Of a stretch of 64,000 nucleotides of DNA, positions 1 to 7,777 are shown in pieces (within the stretch, counting starts at the first letter, position 1; each line of letters begins with the position of its first letter). Below the pieces are notes generated by a model, which was not told the DNA's origin, searched no databases, and was given only the letters and a program-made list of their open reading frames with translations. The stretch spans positions 1 to 64,000 of the forward strand of contig UEIJ01000043.1 in the NCBI GenBank assembly GCA_900470195.1. The letters run 5' to 3'. The stretch is from Hyphomicrobiales bacterium. Lineage in GTDB: Bacteria > Pseudomonadota > Alphaproteobacteria > Rhizobiales > Rhizobiaceae. The translations under genes and the position numbers were made by a program.

Positions 1-599
1 ACCCACTTCAGGCCGCCGAGTGCATTGGCGTCCTTCAGTGCATGGTACTGTTCGAGGCAGGTGTGCATGCGAGCCTTGCCAGCGGATTCGCTGGAGTACT
101 TCGCTGATACGGCGGTCGGGAACTTCACGCCCTTCGGCGCAGCAACCGTGGGGGCTGCGGGTTCGGAATTACCGTCCGTGCTGAGCGCAACCGGATCGGC
201 GCCCGGGCCGCACTCGGCCTTGCGGAAATCGTTCCACTTCGCACCATTGTCCGTGCCGGCATCCTTGGCAGCCTGGTACTTGGCGCTGCACTGCTTCATC
301 GTCAGGCCCTTGGCGCTGTCGTCTGCAGCAGGGGCAGCGGCACTTTTAGCGGCAGGTTTTGCCGGAGCGGCAGGTGCGGGCGCAGCCGGAGCCGCGGCGG
401 CATCCGCGCCGTCACCGCACTGGGCCTTGCGGAAATCATTCCACTTCATGTTGCCAAGCGTACCCGCATCCTTGGCGGACTGATACTTTGCGCTACATTC
501 CTTCATCGTCAACGCATTGGCAGGCGATGAAAAAGCGAACGCAGCGGCACTCATGATAATGGCTGTGCCGGCCATAGCTGTGATGGATCGAATAGACAT
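1..599 (-). CDS. secreted Cys-repeat protein, 3' end outside window
   Basis: This reading frame starts at ATG 599 and runs leftward off the window edge without a stop, so its C-terminus is missing. Residues 1-29 form a signal peptide ending at an Ala-rich cleavage region (SSPANA). The mature part holds two clear repeats of about 30 residues with the pattern MKxCSAKYQ-AAKDAGT-KWNDFRKAxC, separated by an Ala/Pro-rich linker, and a third, looser copy (SAKYSSE-CLEQYHALKDANALGGLKW) at the window edge. Each unit has paired Cys, which suggests disulfides in the periplasm. Small secreted proteins with such units occur in Rhizobiales and I know no function for them. I considered PsiF repeats, which also have paired Cys, but the motif does not match well. 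Confidence 0.8.
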   Translation of the reverse strand, partial: MSIRSITAMAGTAIIMSAAAFAFSSPANALTMKECSAKYQSAKDAGTLGNMKWNDFRKAQCGDGADAAAAPAAPAPAAPAKPAAKSAAAPAADDSAKGLTMKQCSAKYQAAKDAGTDNGAKWNDFRKAECGPGADPVALSTDGNSEPAAPTVAAPKGVKFPTAVSAKYSSESAGKARMHTCLEQYHALKDANALGGLKW

Positions 600-900
600 C
601 TTGTCACTCCTGTCGAATGCAGCTCTCACGATCACCTGGCATATTTCCTGCCTTGCGATCTTGCTAATATAGAAGAACGGTAGGCGTCGCCGTTGTTCTG
701 GCCCGTTCCGCTTATACGTCAACATTGCGCCTCGCAAAGTTGACTGTCAATCATTTGATCAATATTACCCGCAACTCCAATACAAATTTTCTAACCGACT
801 TTCTTTGCTCGTTATGGTCATGCAGGTGCCATGAAGTAAAATTATAGTACTTCACACCTCATGTCCGATTTTTATTCGAACAGAGTTAAAATCCGGAGAT
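600..900. other. intergenic region between divergent genes
   Basis: This 301-base divergent intergenic region is AT-richer than its surroundings. Apart from the sigma-70-like promoter at 740-768 I see no convincing element. Confidence 0.5.
740..768 (+). promoter_or_regulatory. sigma-70-like promoter
   Basis: TTGACT, a 17-base spacer and TATTAC form a good housekeeping-type promoter about 130 bases upstream of the P-loop kinase gene at 901. It is identified by pattern only. Confidence 0.4.
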
Positions 901-1428
901 ATGCGGGTGATAAAGCGGATCATGATCATTGGCGGCGCCGGATCGGGCAAATCAAGCCTCGCGCGTGCGCTTGGCGGCATTACCGGCTTACCCGTCGTTC
1001 ATATCGATACCCTCTATTGGCAACCGGGCTGGGTGATGCGGCCGCGTGAGAAGATCGGTCGCCTCACCATCCAGGCGGCGGATCAGGACGCATGGATATT
1101 CGAAGGCAATCATAGCGAAACTATGAATTATCGAGCCTCGCGAGCGGATATGCTGATTTTCCTCGACATATCGACCGTGAGGCGGCTGTGGCGCGTTCTG
1201 AAAAGGACGGTAAAGCACTATGGTCGCTCCCGCCCGGATATGGCGGAAGGTTGCGTAGAACGTTTTGATTGGGACTTCCTGAAATGGGTGGCAGGCTATC
1301 GCAAGAATGGTCGTATTCGTGCACTGGCTTTTTTGGAGCAGGCGCCTTCGCATCTCGTCAAGCACCATTTGCGCAGCCCGCATGAGGTCGAACGCTTTCT
1401 CGCGCAGATGACACGCGAAATAAAATAA
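901..1428 (+). CDS. P-loop kinase, adenylate kinase/FlaR-like
   Basis: The 175-residue protein has a Walker A motif GGAGSGKSS at residues 11-19, followed by HIDTLYWQPGW and EGNHS. This arrangement is typical of the small P-loop NTPases annotated as 'DNA topology modulation protein FlaR' or adenylate kinase-related kinases. The Leu/Ile-rich strand around residue 81 (ADMLIFLD) fits a Walker B-like strand. The real substrate of the family is unknown. The ATG at 901 has GGAG just upstream, and the gene is a single unit. No membrane or signal segments are seen, so it is probably cytoplasmic. Confidence 0.8.
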   Translation: MRVIKRIMIIGGAGSGKSSLARALGGITGLPVVHIDTLYWQPGWVMRPREKIGRLTIQAADQDAWIFEGNHSETMNYRASRADMLIFLDISTVRRLWRVLKRTVKHYGRSRPDMAEGCVERFDWDFLKWVAGYRKNGRIRALAFLEQAPSHLVKHHLRSPHEVERFLAQMTREIK

Positions 1429-1661
1429 AACAATTCGCCCGCCCCATTGCGATAAATCAACAAAGTCAAACGTGAAATAACAATATTCCAAGCCGTGCGA
1501 AGCACCGAAACGGCTGTTATATTAGCCCGTCTCCCAAGACTTTACGCTGCGTGCTCTGGCTCGGCCATCTGCACAGCGCGAATGCATACATGCCGGATTC
1601 CTTTCCGGCACCGTAATCTTTTTGCCGGTTTGCCGGCTCCTCGCTGTTCTGGAGTTTACCC

Positions 1662-2315
1662 GTGGCCGATATCGCTGATAACGCCGCCCCGCTCACCGAT
1701 GCTTCAAAATCCGCCGCGCTGGACCGTCACCGTCTTTATGAAGACGCGATGGCAATGCTGATCGGCACATCCTTCATCGCGCTCGGCATTACACTCTATA
1801 GCCAGGCCATGCTGATGACCGGCAGCACCGCCGGCATTGCCCTGCTCATCCAATATGCGACGGGCACAGAATTCGGATTGCTCTATTTCGTGATCAATCT
1901 GCCGTTCTACTACTTCGCCGTACGGCGGATGGGCTGGGCATTCACAATCAGAACATTCGTAGCAGTGGTTATGATGTCAGGCTTTGCGCGACTGATGCCC
2001 TTGAGTATCGATTTTTCAAGCGTTCATCCGCTCTTTGCGGCACTCATGGGCGGCACCTTGATGGGCATGGGCGTGCTGGCACTCTTCCGGCATCGCTCCG
2101 GTGTCGGCGGCGTCAACATTCTGGCGCTCTATCTACAGGACACTTATGGGGTCAGAGCGGGCTGGTTCCAGCTTGGGCTTGATGGCGTGATCATGCTTGC
2201 GTCGCTGTTTTTTATTCCATGGGAAAACATGGTGCTTTCCCTGATCGGCGCGATTGCAATGAATCTCATCATCGCGATCAATCACAAGCCGGGTCGATAT
2301 CTCGGTATAAGCTGA
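1662..2315 (+). CDS. YitT family membrane protein
   Basis: This 217-residue integral membrane protein has about five or six hydrophobic helices (for example FIALGITLYSQAML and LFAALMGGTLMGMGVLALF) and the Gly-rich pattern GSTAGIALLI...GVGGVN of the YitT (DUF161) family. The family often carries a C-terminal cytoplasmic DUF2179 domain, which is absent here, so this is the short form. Translation is taken from GTG 1662 because GGAG lies eight bases upstream and the first helix begins about 30 residues in. A strong terminator follows directly. The transported substrate is not known. Confidence 0.85.
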   Translation: MADIADNAAPLTDASKSAALDRHRLYEDAMAMLIGTSFIALGITLYSQAMLMTGSTAGIALLIQYATGTEFGLLYFVINLPFYYFAVRRMGWAFTIRTFVAVVMMSGFARLMPLSIDFSSVHPLFAALMGGTLMGMGVLALFRHRSGVGGVNILALYLQDTYGVRAGWFQLGLDGVIMLASLFFIPWENMVLSLIGAIAMNLIIAINHKPGRYLGIS

Positions 2316-2322
2316 TAAAATA

Positions 2323-2347
2323 GAAAGCCGCCCGAAAGGCGGCTTTC
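2323..2347. terminator. bidirectional intrinsic terminator
   Basis: A perfect 10-base inverted repeat (GAAAGCCGCC / GGCGGCTTTC) with a five-base loop lies between the convergent YitT and Sel1-like genes. A/T tracts at both ends suit both strands. Confidence 0.8.
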
Positions 2348-2366
2348 TTCATACATGAGGAGCTCA

Positions 2367-2624
2367 TCAGTGGGTGGTCATCCACTCGCGCGCGCCACGC
2401 AGGGCCGCAGCCAGTTCGCCCTTGCTCATCGTGGCAGCCACCTGATTGCGCATGCGGGCAGCCTTTTCGCTACCGCGGATCGCGGCAATGTTGAGCCATT
2501 TGTGGGCTTCCACCACGTCGATCTCGCAATCGCGGCCGATAGCGTATTTCATGCCCATTTCCAGAAGAATGCGATCCTGTGCGATAGCGTTGTTCTTATT
2601 CGTAAAGCTCTGAAACTGTGCCAT
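2367..2624 (-). CDS. small Sel1-like repeat protein
   Basis: This 85-residue protein contains a degenerate Sel1/TPR-type motif, LEMGMKYAIGRD...DVVEAHKWLNIAAIRG, where the AHKWLNIAA core is diagnostic. The second ATG (2624) is preferred to the one at 2630 because AGGGA sits nine bases before it and only three before the first. There is no signal peptide, so it is probably a cytoplasmic helical adaptor. It is alone between a terminator and a long intergenic region. The partner is unknown. Confidence 0.75.
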   Translation of the reverse strand: MAQFQSFTNKNNAIAQDRILLEMGMKYAIGRDCEIDVVEAHKWLNIAAIRGSEKAARMRNQVAATMSKGELAAALRGAREWMTTH

Positions 2625-3132
2625 TTTCATTTGTCCCTGTTAAATCCCGAGAACCGTCCGGTCTTTGTTTTCAAAGCCTGATTTCATTGCTTTGAAACTG
2701 CCGTCTCTGTCGTTCCGTTCATGCTCTCAAAGCTACGGGAAAGGGTTGAAATGCGCGTTAAACCAGATGCTTAACGAGCAACCAACAAAATCCGAACAAG
2801 GGGTAAACTTGGGATTTTGTTAAACATGCAAGTGCCGCCGATTGCTGGATTTTTGCAAAAATTCGATTCAAATCCGCATGATCGAACGAAACCAGTTGCT
2901 AACTATAGACAACATTCCAATGCAGCCATGCATATAGAAAGCAGACTGTTTCAGGGGTGGTTTGCAGGCGCAACTATCCTCTTCCGCTTGGTCAAAAACT
3001 GTATTACGTTTACGTTTGCGTAAGTTTGACAGGCGGTCGAGGAGGCTTCTGTTTCAAACTTCAGAACGCATCACAGCGGTTTCATCGCTGCGACCGGCAA
3101 AGCCGGGACCAGTGGCGATTTGGGAGGAACGA
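2625..3132. other. long intergenic region
   Basis: This 508-base region between divergent genes holds no credible coding frame. It contains a dyad at 3009-3024 that resembles a MerR-type operator, followed by TTGACA at about 3025-3030. Otherwise I see only AT-rich stretches. Confidence 0.5.
3009..3024. promoter_or_regulatory. putative MerR/LiuR-type operator
   Basis: TTTACGTTTGCGTAAG is a near-palindrome with TTACG/CGTAA half-sites and a four-base centre. It is about 110 bases upstream of the DUF2147 start. A second element with the same architecture is at 9721-9736. The regulator name is inferred from memory of the LiuR consensus. Confidence 0.3.
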
Positions 3133-3480
3133 ATGATCCGCACACTTATTCTTGGAATGACGCTTGCAGCCACCTTTGCCGCTCCTGCCCTTGCCGAGGA
3201 AGGAATTGTCGGCACATGGAAGCGCCCGAATGGTACGATCATCAGTTACGCGGCCTGCGGCGCCAACAAGTTTTGCGGCACGGTGCAGACCGGAGAATAC
3301 AAGGGAAAGTCGATCGGCACGATGTCGGGCACTGGCGGCAACTACAAGGGTGAAGTCAACAAGCTCGACGAAGGGAAGACCTACACCGGCAAGGCCAGCG
3401 TCAAGGGAAACACGCTCTCGCTTTCAGGCTGCGTCATGGGCGGCTTGATCTGCAAGAGCGAGAGCCTGACGCGCCAGTAA
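3133..3480 (+). CDS. DUF2147 family secreted protein
   Basis: The 115-residue protein starts at ATG 3133 after a strong GGGAGG site. It has a cleavable signal peptide (MIRTLILGMTLAATFAAPALA) and a mature DUF2147-like domain. The signature is an N-terminal GTWKRPNGTI, a central CGANKFCG and a C-terminal SLSGCVMGGLICKS. Its four Cys residues are probably oxidised in the periplasm. DUF2147 proteins are small beta-rich lipocalin-like proteins of unknown ligand. It is monocistronic and ends at an intrinsic terminator. Confidence 0.85.
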   Translation: MIRTLILGMTLAATFAAPALAEEGIVGTWKRPNGTIISYAACGANKFCGTVQTGEYKGKSIGTMSGTGGNYKGEVNKLDEGKTYTGKASVKGNTLSLSGCVMGGLICKSESLTRQ

Positions 3481-3500
3481 TATCGACGGCAGGGGAATCG

Positions 3501-3529
3501 AAAAGGGCGGCCCGAGGCCGCCCTTTCTT
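3501..3529. terminator. bidirectional intrinsic terminator
   Basis: AAAGGGCGGCC pairs with GGCCGCCCTTT across a short loop, with T and A runs outside. It separates the convergent DUF2147 and glutathione transferase genes. Confidence 0.8.
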
Positions 3530-3541
3530 ATATTCGTCCGC

Positions 3542-4249
3542 TCAGCGTGCTTTCTGGCCGAAGAGAATTTTCTGGGCTTCCTTGTCTGTTGCCAGATTGG
3601 ATTTCTCCCGCTCCTCTTTTCCGAGCAGCAGGCCGCGCTGCACTGCCGGGCGAGCGTTCATCGTCGCATGCCAGCGCTTCAGGTTCGGGAAATCATCAAG
3701 GTTCTGGTCATAGTTCTTATAAGCGTTGATCCAGCCGATCGAAGCCATATCGGCGATTGAATATTCGCCCGCGATATATTCCTTGCCTTCCAGCTGCCTG
3801 TTCAAAACGCCGTAGAGACGGTTAACCTCGTTGGTATAGCGGTCGATGCCGTACTGGACTTTTTCGGGAGCATACATACGGAAATGTCCGGCCTGCCCCG
3901 ACATCGGGCCGAGACCGCCCATCTGCCACATCAACCACTCATCGACGGCCACGCGCTTGCGCTCGTCGGTCGGATAGAACTTGCCGAATTTGCGCCCGAG
4001 ATATTGCAGGATTGCGCCAGACTCGAAAACTGAAATCGGTTCGCCGCCCGGACCTTCCGGGTCGATGATGGCGGGCATGCGATTGTTCGGCGCGATCTTC
4101 AAAAAATCGGGCTGAAACTGATCACCCTTGCCGATATTGATATATTTAACCTCGTAGGGAACGCCCAGTTCTTCCAGCATGATACTGATCTTGAAGCCGT
4201 TCGGCGTCGGCCAATAGTACAATTCGATGGGCTTGATCTGTTGGGCCAT
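3542..4249 (-). CDS. glutathione S-transferase, YghU/Ure2p-like
   Basis: The 235-residue protein has an N-terminal thioredoxin-fold domain (IELYYWPTPNGFKISIMLEELG, residues about 7-28) and a C-terminal helical domain with the conserved YSIADMASIGWI segment. NGFKI and NNRMPAI followed by FESGAILQYL match nu-class (YfcG/YghU) transferases, which have disulfide-bond reductase activity with glutathione. The start is ATG 4249, with GGGAGAG upstream; the frame stays open a further 57 codons but that part is not family-like. It is cytosolic and monocistronic. Confidence 0.9.
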   Translation of the reverse strand: MAQQIKPIELYYWPTPNGFKISIMLEELGVPYEVKYINIGKGDQFQPDFLKIAPNNRMPAIIDPEGPGGEPISVFESGAILQYLGRKFGKFYPTDERKRVAVDEWLMWQMGGLGPMSGQAGHFRMYAPEKVQYGIDRYTNEVNRLYGVLNRQLEGKEYIAGEYSIADMASIGWINAYKNYDQNLDDFPNLKRWHATMNARPAVQRGLLLGKEEREKSNLATDKEAQKILFGQKAR

Positions 4250-4474
4250 GGGCTCTCTCCCGCTGATCCTGACGTTGCGCGGGACACGGTCCCGCATTCC
4301 AATGATGGGAAACATAAGACCGTTTCGGGCAGGCACAAGAGCCGCGCGCTGCAATAAACGAAACATCAATATTTTTGAACGCCGCATGAACGACGCCCTC
4401 AGGGATGGTTCAGGCGCCATGGCTAAATTGAACAGGGAGAACGGAAATCAGAACGGCTCTGGGGGTTAACCAGT

Positions 4475-4627
4475 ATGCTTCGGCGTTTCACAATTGTCTG
4501 TCTGATGATCGCTGGCTTTGCCGCTGTCGCAAGCATTTTCGTCGACCAGAGATATAATGTCTACCGGGACCAGCCGGTGATCGGACCTCTTGCCGCATTT
4601 CAGAAGCCTGCCGGAGAGCGGCCATGA
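4475..4627 (+). CDS. small membrane/exported protein (50 aa)
   Basis: This short frame starts at ATG 4475, preceded by a GGGGG tract. It encodes one hydrophobic N-terminal helix (FTIVCLMIAGFAAVASIFV) after a basic MLRR, then a polar tail. Its TGA overlaps the ATG of the next tiny frame (ATGA), a coupling typical of true operons. I do not recognise either protein. It could be a single-pass membrane peptide or a secreted one. Support comes from start context, hydrophobic profile and overlap, not from homology. Confidence 0.45.
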   Translation: MLRRFTIVCLMIAGFAAVASIFVDQRYNVYRDQPVIGPLAAFQKPAGERP

Positions 4628-4788
4628 GAAGAACCCAAGCCATCGCCGCAATCGCGTTTCGCGTTTTCCTCTTCACAGCCATTTTCACCGGCCCGGCAGC
4701 CACCTTCGCCTATACGCAGATAGGCCAGCATTCCCAGATGAGCGGCGCCGGCCTCGTCCTTTATGTGAGCCTGCAGCGCGCCGCATAA
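4624..4788 (+). CDS. small membrane/exported protein (54 aa)
   Basis: It starts at ATG 4624 inside the stop of the 50-residue gene upstream, so it is probably translationally coupled. MRRTQ precedes a hydrophobic stretch (AIAAIAFRVFLFTAIF) and a possible signal-peptidase site near ATFA. No family is recognised. A pair of palindromic repeats begins 35 bases after its stop, so any transcript would run into them. Confidence 0.42.
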   Translation: MRRTQAIAAIAFRVFLFTAIFTGPAATFAYTQIGQHSQMSGAGLVLYVSLQRAA

Positions 4789-4822
4789 ACTGGGTCATGC
4801 AACGGTCATCGGTTTTGTTATA

Positions 4823-4898
4823 CTAGTGTCCTGATTCTGAAATTTGCATCGGGGCGATATCAAGCGAGATGCAAATTTCAGAATCAAAAGGGCACTAG
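4823..4898. repeat. palindromic repeat unit A, CTAGTGTC ends
   Basis: The 76-base unit begins CTAGTGTC and ends GGCACTAG. The inner arms GATTCTGAAATTTGCATC and GATGCAAATTTCAGAATC are exact complements (18 bases), so it folds into a long hairpin. It is one of two consecutive units with related ends and unrelated arms. Confidence 0.8.
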
Positions 4899-4910
4899 CA
4901 GCTTGTTTTC

Positions 4911-4988
4911 CTAGTGTCGTTTCGGTCTCGAAGTTCGCTTAAGACTACGATATCGAAACATAGGCGAACTTCGAGATCACGACACTAG
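4911..4988. repeat. palindromic repeat unit B, CTAGTGTC ends
   Basis: The 78-base unit begins CTAGTGTCGT and ends ACGACACTAG. The inner arms TCTCGAAGTTCGC and GCGAACTTCGAGA are complementary. It stops three bases before the amn ATG, so it supplies the whole upstream leader of that gene. A rhizobial intergenic repeat or MITE-like remnant is likely. Confidence 0.8.
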
Positions 4989-4991
4989 GCC

Positions 4992-6494
4992 ATGACACAG
5001 CGCATCGAACATCCATTTCTGACCGAGATCAAAACGCCTCCGACGGTTGACCCGGAGATTTTCACCGATGCCGGTGCGGCGGTTGCCGCCCTGCAAAAAC
5101 TCTATGATCGCAATACAGCCTTCTTGCGCGATGCGTTCGAGAAGGTTGCGCGCGGTCAGGTCCCGCCGCAGCGCTACCGTGCTTATTATCCGGAAATCTG
5201 CCTGTCCACATCCAGCTTTGCGCATGTGGACTCGCGCCTGGCCTATGGCCACGTCTCGACGCCCGGCGATTATTCCGCGAACATCACGCGGCCTGATCTG
5301 TTCGATCATTATCTGAACGAGCAGATTCGCCTTCTGATGCGCAATCACGGTGTGACGGTGACGGTGAAGGAATCCTCGACGCCGATCCCCATCCATTTTG
5401 CTTTCAAGGAAGGCACCTATGTCGAAGCCTCCGTCGCCAGCGCCTTCACGCATCCGCTGCGCGATCTGTTCGACGTGCCGGATCTGGCTGCAACGGACGA
5501 CAAGATCGTCAATGCCGATTTCGAGCCCGCGCCCGGCGAACCGATGCCGCTTGCGCCCTTCACGGCCCAGCGCGTCGATTATTCGTTGCATCGGCTGGCG
5601 CATTACACGGCGACAAGTCCCGCCCATTTCCAAAATTTCGTGCTGTTCACCAACTACCAGTTCTATATGGACGAGTTCTGCGCCTATGCCCGCGAATTGA
5701 TGGCGGCGGGCGGCGGCGGATATGAACGGTTCGTGGAGCCGGGCAACATCGTTACCCTGGCGGGGGAAACCGCGCCAAGCAACGGCAATCAGTTGCAGCG
5801 CCTGCCTCAGATGCCAGCCTATCACCTGCAGCGGTCGGACCATTCGGGCATCACCATGGTCAATATCGGCGTTGGCCCGTCCAATGCCAAAACCATTACC
5901 GATCATATTGCGGTGCTTCGCCCTCACGCCTGGCTGATGCTCGGTCACTGCGCGGGCCTGCGCAACAGCCAGCAGCTTGGCGACTACGTTCTGGCACACG
6001 CCTATATGCGTGAAGACCATGTTCTGGACGATGATCTGCCGGTCTGGGTGCCACTGCCGGCGCTCGCGGAAATTCAGGTCGCGCTGGAAGAGGCCGTTGA
6101 GGAAATCACCGGTCTGCAAGGCTACGATCTCAAACAGATCATGCGCACCGGCACGGTCGCGACCATCGATAATCGCAACTGGGAACTGCGCGACCAGCGC
6201 GGTCCGGTGCAGCGGCTCTCGCAGGCGCGCGCCGTCGCGCTGGATATGGAATCCGCCACGATTGCCGCCAATGGTTTTCGTTTCCGTGTGCCTTACGGCA
6301 CACTGCTCTGTGTTTCCGACAAGCCGCTGCATGGCGAATTGAAACTGCCCGGAATGGCGACCGAGTTCTATAAGCGGCAGGTGGCGCAGCATCTGCGCAT
6401 CGGTATTCGCGCGATGGAAAAGATCGCCGCCATGCCGGATGAGCGGCTGCATTCCCGCAAGCTTCGCAGCTTCTACGAGACGGCTTTCCAGTAA
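4992..6494 (+). CDS. amn: AMP nucleosidase
   Basis: The 500-residue enzyme hydrolyses AMP to adenine and ribose-5-phosphate in the cytosol and helps set adenylate levels. Residues about 30-170 are the AMP nucleosidase N-terminal domain (RYRAYYPEICLSTSSFAHVDSR split over 162-222 bases of the gene), and the rest is a PNP/UDP phosphorylase fold with the substrate-pocket motif VNIGVGPSNAKT and the late LDMESATIAANG, where the Met-Glu-Ser contacts ribose. Length fits the family. The start codon directly follows repeat unit B and has no good Shine-Dalgarno sequence, only AGG within the repeat end. The gene is single. Confidence 0.93.
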   Translation: MTQRIEHPFLTEIKTPPTVDPEIFTDAGAAVAALQKLYDRNTAFLRDAFEKVARGQVPPQRYRAYYPEICLSTSSFAHVDSRLAYGHVSTPGDYSANITRPDLFDHYLNEQIRLLMRNHGVTVTVKESSTPIPIHFAFKEGTYVEASVASAFTHPLRDLFDVPDLAATDDKIVNADFEPAPGEPMPLAPFTAQRVDYSLHRLAHYTATSPAHFQNFVLFTNYQFYMDEFCAYARELMAAGGGGYERFVEPGNIVTLAGETAPSNGNQLQRLPQMPAYHLQRSDHSGITMVNIGVGPSNAKTITDHIAVLRPHAWLMLGHCAGLRNSQQLGDYVLAHAYMREDHVLDDDLPVWVPLPALAEIQVALEEAVEEITGLQGYDLKQIMRTGTVATIDNRNWELRDQRGPVQRLSQARAVALDMESATIAANGFRFRVPYGTLLCVSDKPLHGELKLPGMATEFYKRQVAQHLRIGIRAMEKIAAMPDERLHSRKLRSFYETAFQ

Positions 6495-6495
6495 G

Positions 6496-6567
6496 GTAAG
6501 GGAGTAAGGGAGTAAGGGAGTAAGGGAGTAAGGGAGTAAGGGAGTAAGGGAGTAAGGGAGTAAGGGA
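6496..6567. repeat. octamer tandem repeat, 9 copies of GTAAGGGA
   Basis: Nine perfect head-to-tail copies of GTAAGGGA begin directly after the amn stop codon. The circular form AGGGAGTA is close to AGGGCAGT, the octamer of the hypervariable Brucella loci. Copy number probably varies by slippage. Confidence 0.95.
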
Positions 6568-6632
6568 AGAGGATCATTTATTTCTGGGCATGACAAATAT
6601 TTTGCTTGCCCAACCCCCATCCGCTTCGCACC

Positions 6633-6680
6633 CTATTCTCCTATTCTCCTATTCTCCTATTCTCCTATTCTCCTATTCCC
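6633..6680. repeat. octamer tandem repeat, 6 copies of CTATTCTC
   Basis: Five perfect copies of CTATTCTC and one degenerate copy (CTATTCCC) lie 65 bases after the first array and 43 bases before the next gene. The strand is pyrimidine-rich where the first array is purine-rich, so transcripts could pair partly. Confidence 0.95.
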
Positions 6681-6722
6681 CTTACTGCCTTCACCTTCAT
6701 CATCGCGCCGCAATCAACACGT

Positions 6723-7748
6723 ATGGGCAATTTCATGTCGAAAAGCCGTGAAAACCTTTCATTCCTGTTGCTTCTGGCCGCTATCGCTGTGTCGGTCCCG
6801 CTCGTGCTTGGATTTCTAGGCCCAGTGCATCCGGCCCTTGATTCCTTTTCGCATTTTCGAGCTCATCTGTCCGTCCTGCTGGCGGTGCTGACCCTTCCGT
6901 TGTTTTTCACCAAAATGCGGCGCGAAGCGGCGATGCTTCTGCTTTTTGCCGTCATGTCTCTCAGCACGACTATCGGTGCCGCGCGCGATTTCCTGAGCGG
7001 ATCAACCGGCGCACAGGCGGATGAACCGGCTGGAGCACGCTACAGCATCGTTCAGATCAATCTGCGCGAAGACAATCCTGAGCCGAAACGGGTTCTTCAA
7101 ATGATTGCGCGGGAGAAGCCCGACGTAATCACCTACGAGGAAGCGAGCGAACAATGGACCAAGTGGCTTACCATTCTCCAGAGCTCCTACCCCTATCATT
7201 TAAATTGTGCAGATGATCCCGACACCTGGGGCGTGGGAATCCTGTCGAAGCGGCCTTTCAGCGAAGATGCACAGACGGCCTGTGTCGGTGACGGCTTGCT
7301 GGCAATTGCCCCTATCAATTTTGGCGGAACGACCGTGCACGTCGCGGCGCTGCACTTTTCATGGCCTTGGCCGCGCTGGCAGCCGCATCAACTCCGCTAT
7401 ATCGAACCGGAACTGCAGAAGCTGGGTGGCCCTCTGGTCATCGCCGGGGATTTCAACGCCGCCCCGTGGAGCAATGCGGTTCGTCGTGTCGAACACGCGT
7501 CCGGCACCCGCCATCTGACGGGTATCGGCGGCACGTGGATGACACATCTGCTGCCCGTTACGCTGGCGCCTTATCTGGGCCTGCCTATTGACCAGATACT
7601 GGTAAGCCCCGAAATCGGAGGGGCGAAAGTTTCGGCGCGTGAAGATGCTGGCTCCGATCATCTGCCGGTGCGGCTTGATTTTTCCGTTCCGCCGCCCGTT
7701 CGACCTGATGAGGAAGAACCGGAAACGCAGTCTGTGATGCTGCAATAA
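6723..7748 (+). CDS. endonuclease/exonuclease/phosphatase family membrane protein
   Basis: The protein has two or three N-terminal hydrophobic helices (SFLLLLAAIAVSVPLVLGFLG, then SVLLAVLTLPLFF and AAMLLLFAVMSL) and then an EEP (DNase I-like) domain from about residue 105. EEP motifs are IVQINLR, the metal-binding Glu in ITYEEAS, GVGILSKRPF, LVIAGDFNAAPWS and the terminal SDHLPVRLD with the catalytic His. Similar proteins are annotated as hydrolases of nucleic acid or phosphoesters at the membrane. The start is ambiguous: ATG 6723 or 6735. The frame stays open upstream through the octamer array to ATG 6606. A terminator follows. Confidence 0.85.
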   Translation: MGNFMSKSRENLSFLLLLAAIAVSVPLVLGFLGPVHPALDSFSHFRAHLSVLLAVLTLPLFFTKMRREAAMLLLFAVMSLSTTIGAARDFLSGSTGAQADEPAGARYSIVQINLREDNPEPKRVLQMIAREKPDVITYEEASEQWTKWLTILQSSYPYHLNCADDPDTWGVGILSKRPFSEDAQTACVGDGLLAIAPINFGGTTVHVAALHFSWPWPRWQPHQLRYIEPELQKLGGPLVIAGDFNAAPWSNAVRRVEHASGTRHLTGIGGTWMTHLLPVTLAPYLGLPIDQILVSPEIGGAKVSAREDAGSDHLPVRLDFSVPPPVRPDEEEPETQSVMLQ

Positions 7749-7774
7749 AAAAGGCGGTCCCGGACCGCCTTTTT
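7747..7774. terminator. bidirectional intrinsic terminator
   Basis: AAAAGGCGGTCC pairs exactly with GGACCGCCTTTT, with nearly no loop bases beyond the CG centre, between convergent EEP and ETF-QO genes. Confidence 0.85.
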
Positions 7775-7777
7775 CTT

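Noticed and set aside
4977..6620. Minus-strand open frame of 547 codons with LLPYSLTP repeats at its N-terminus
   Set aside because: It is antisense to amn, and the repeat peptide is only the octamer array read in reverse.
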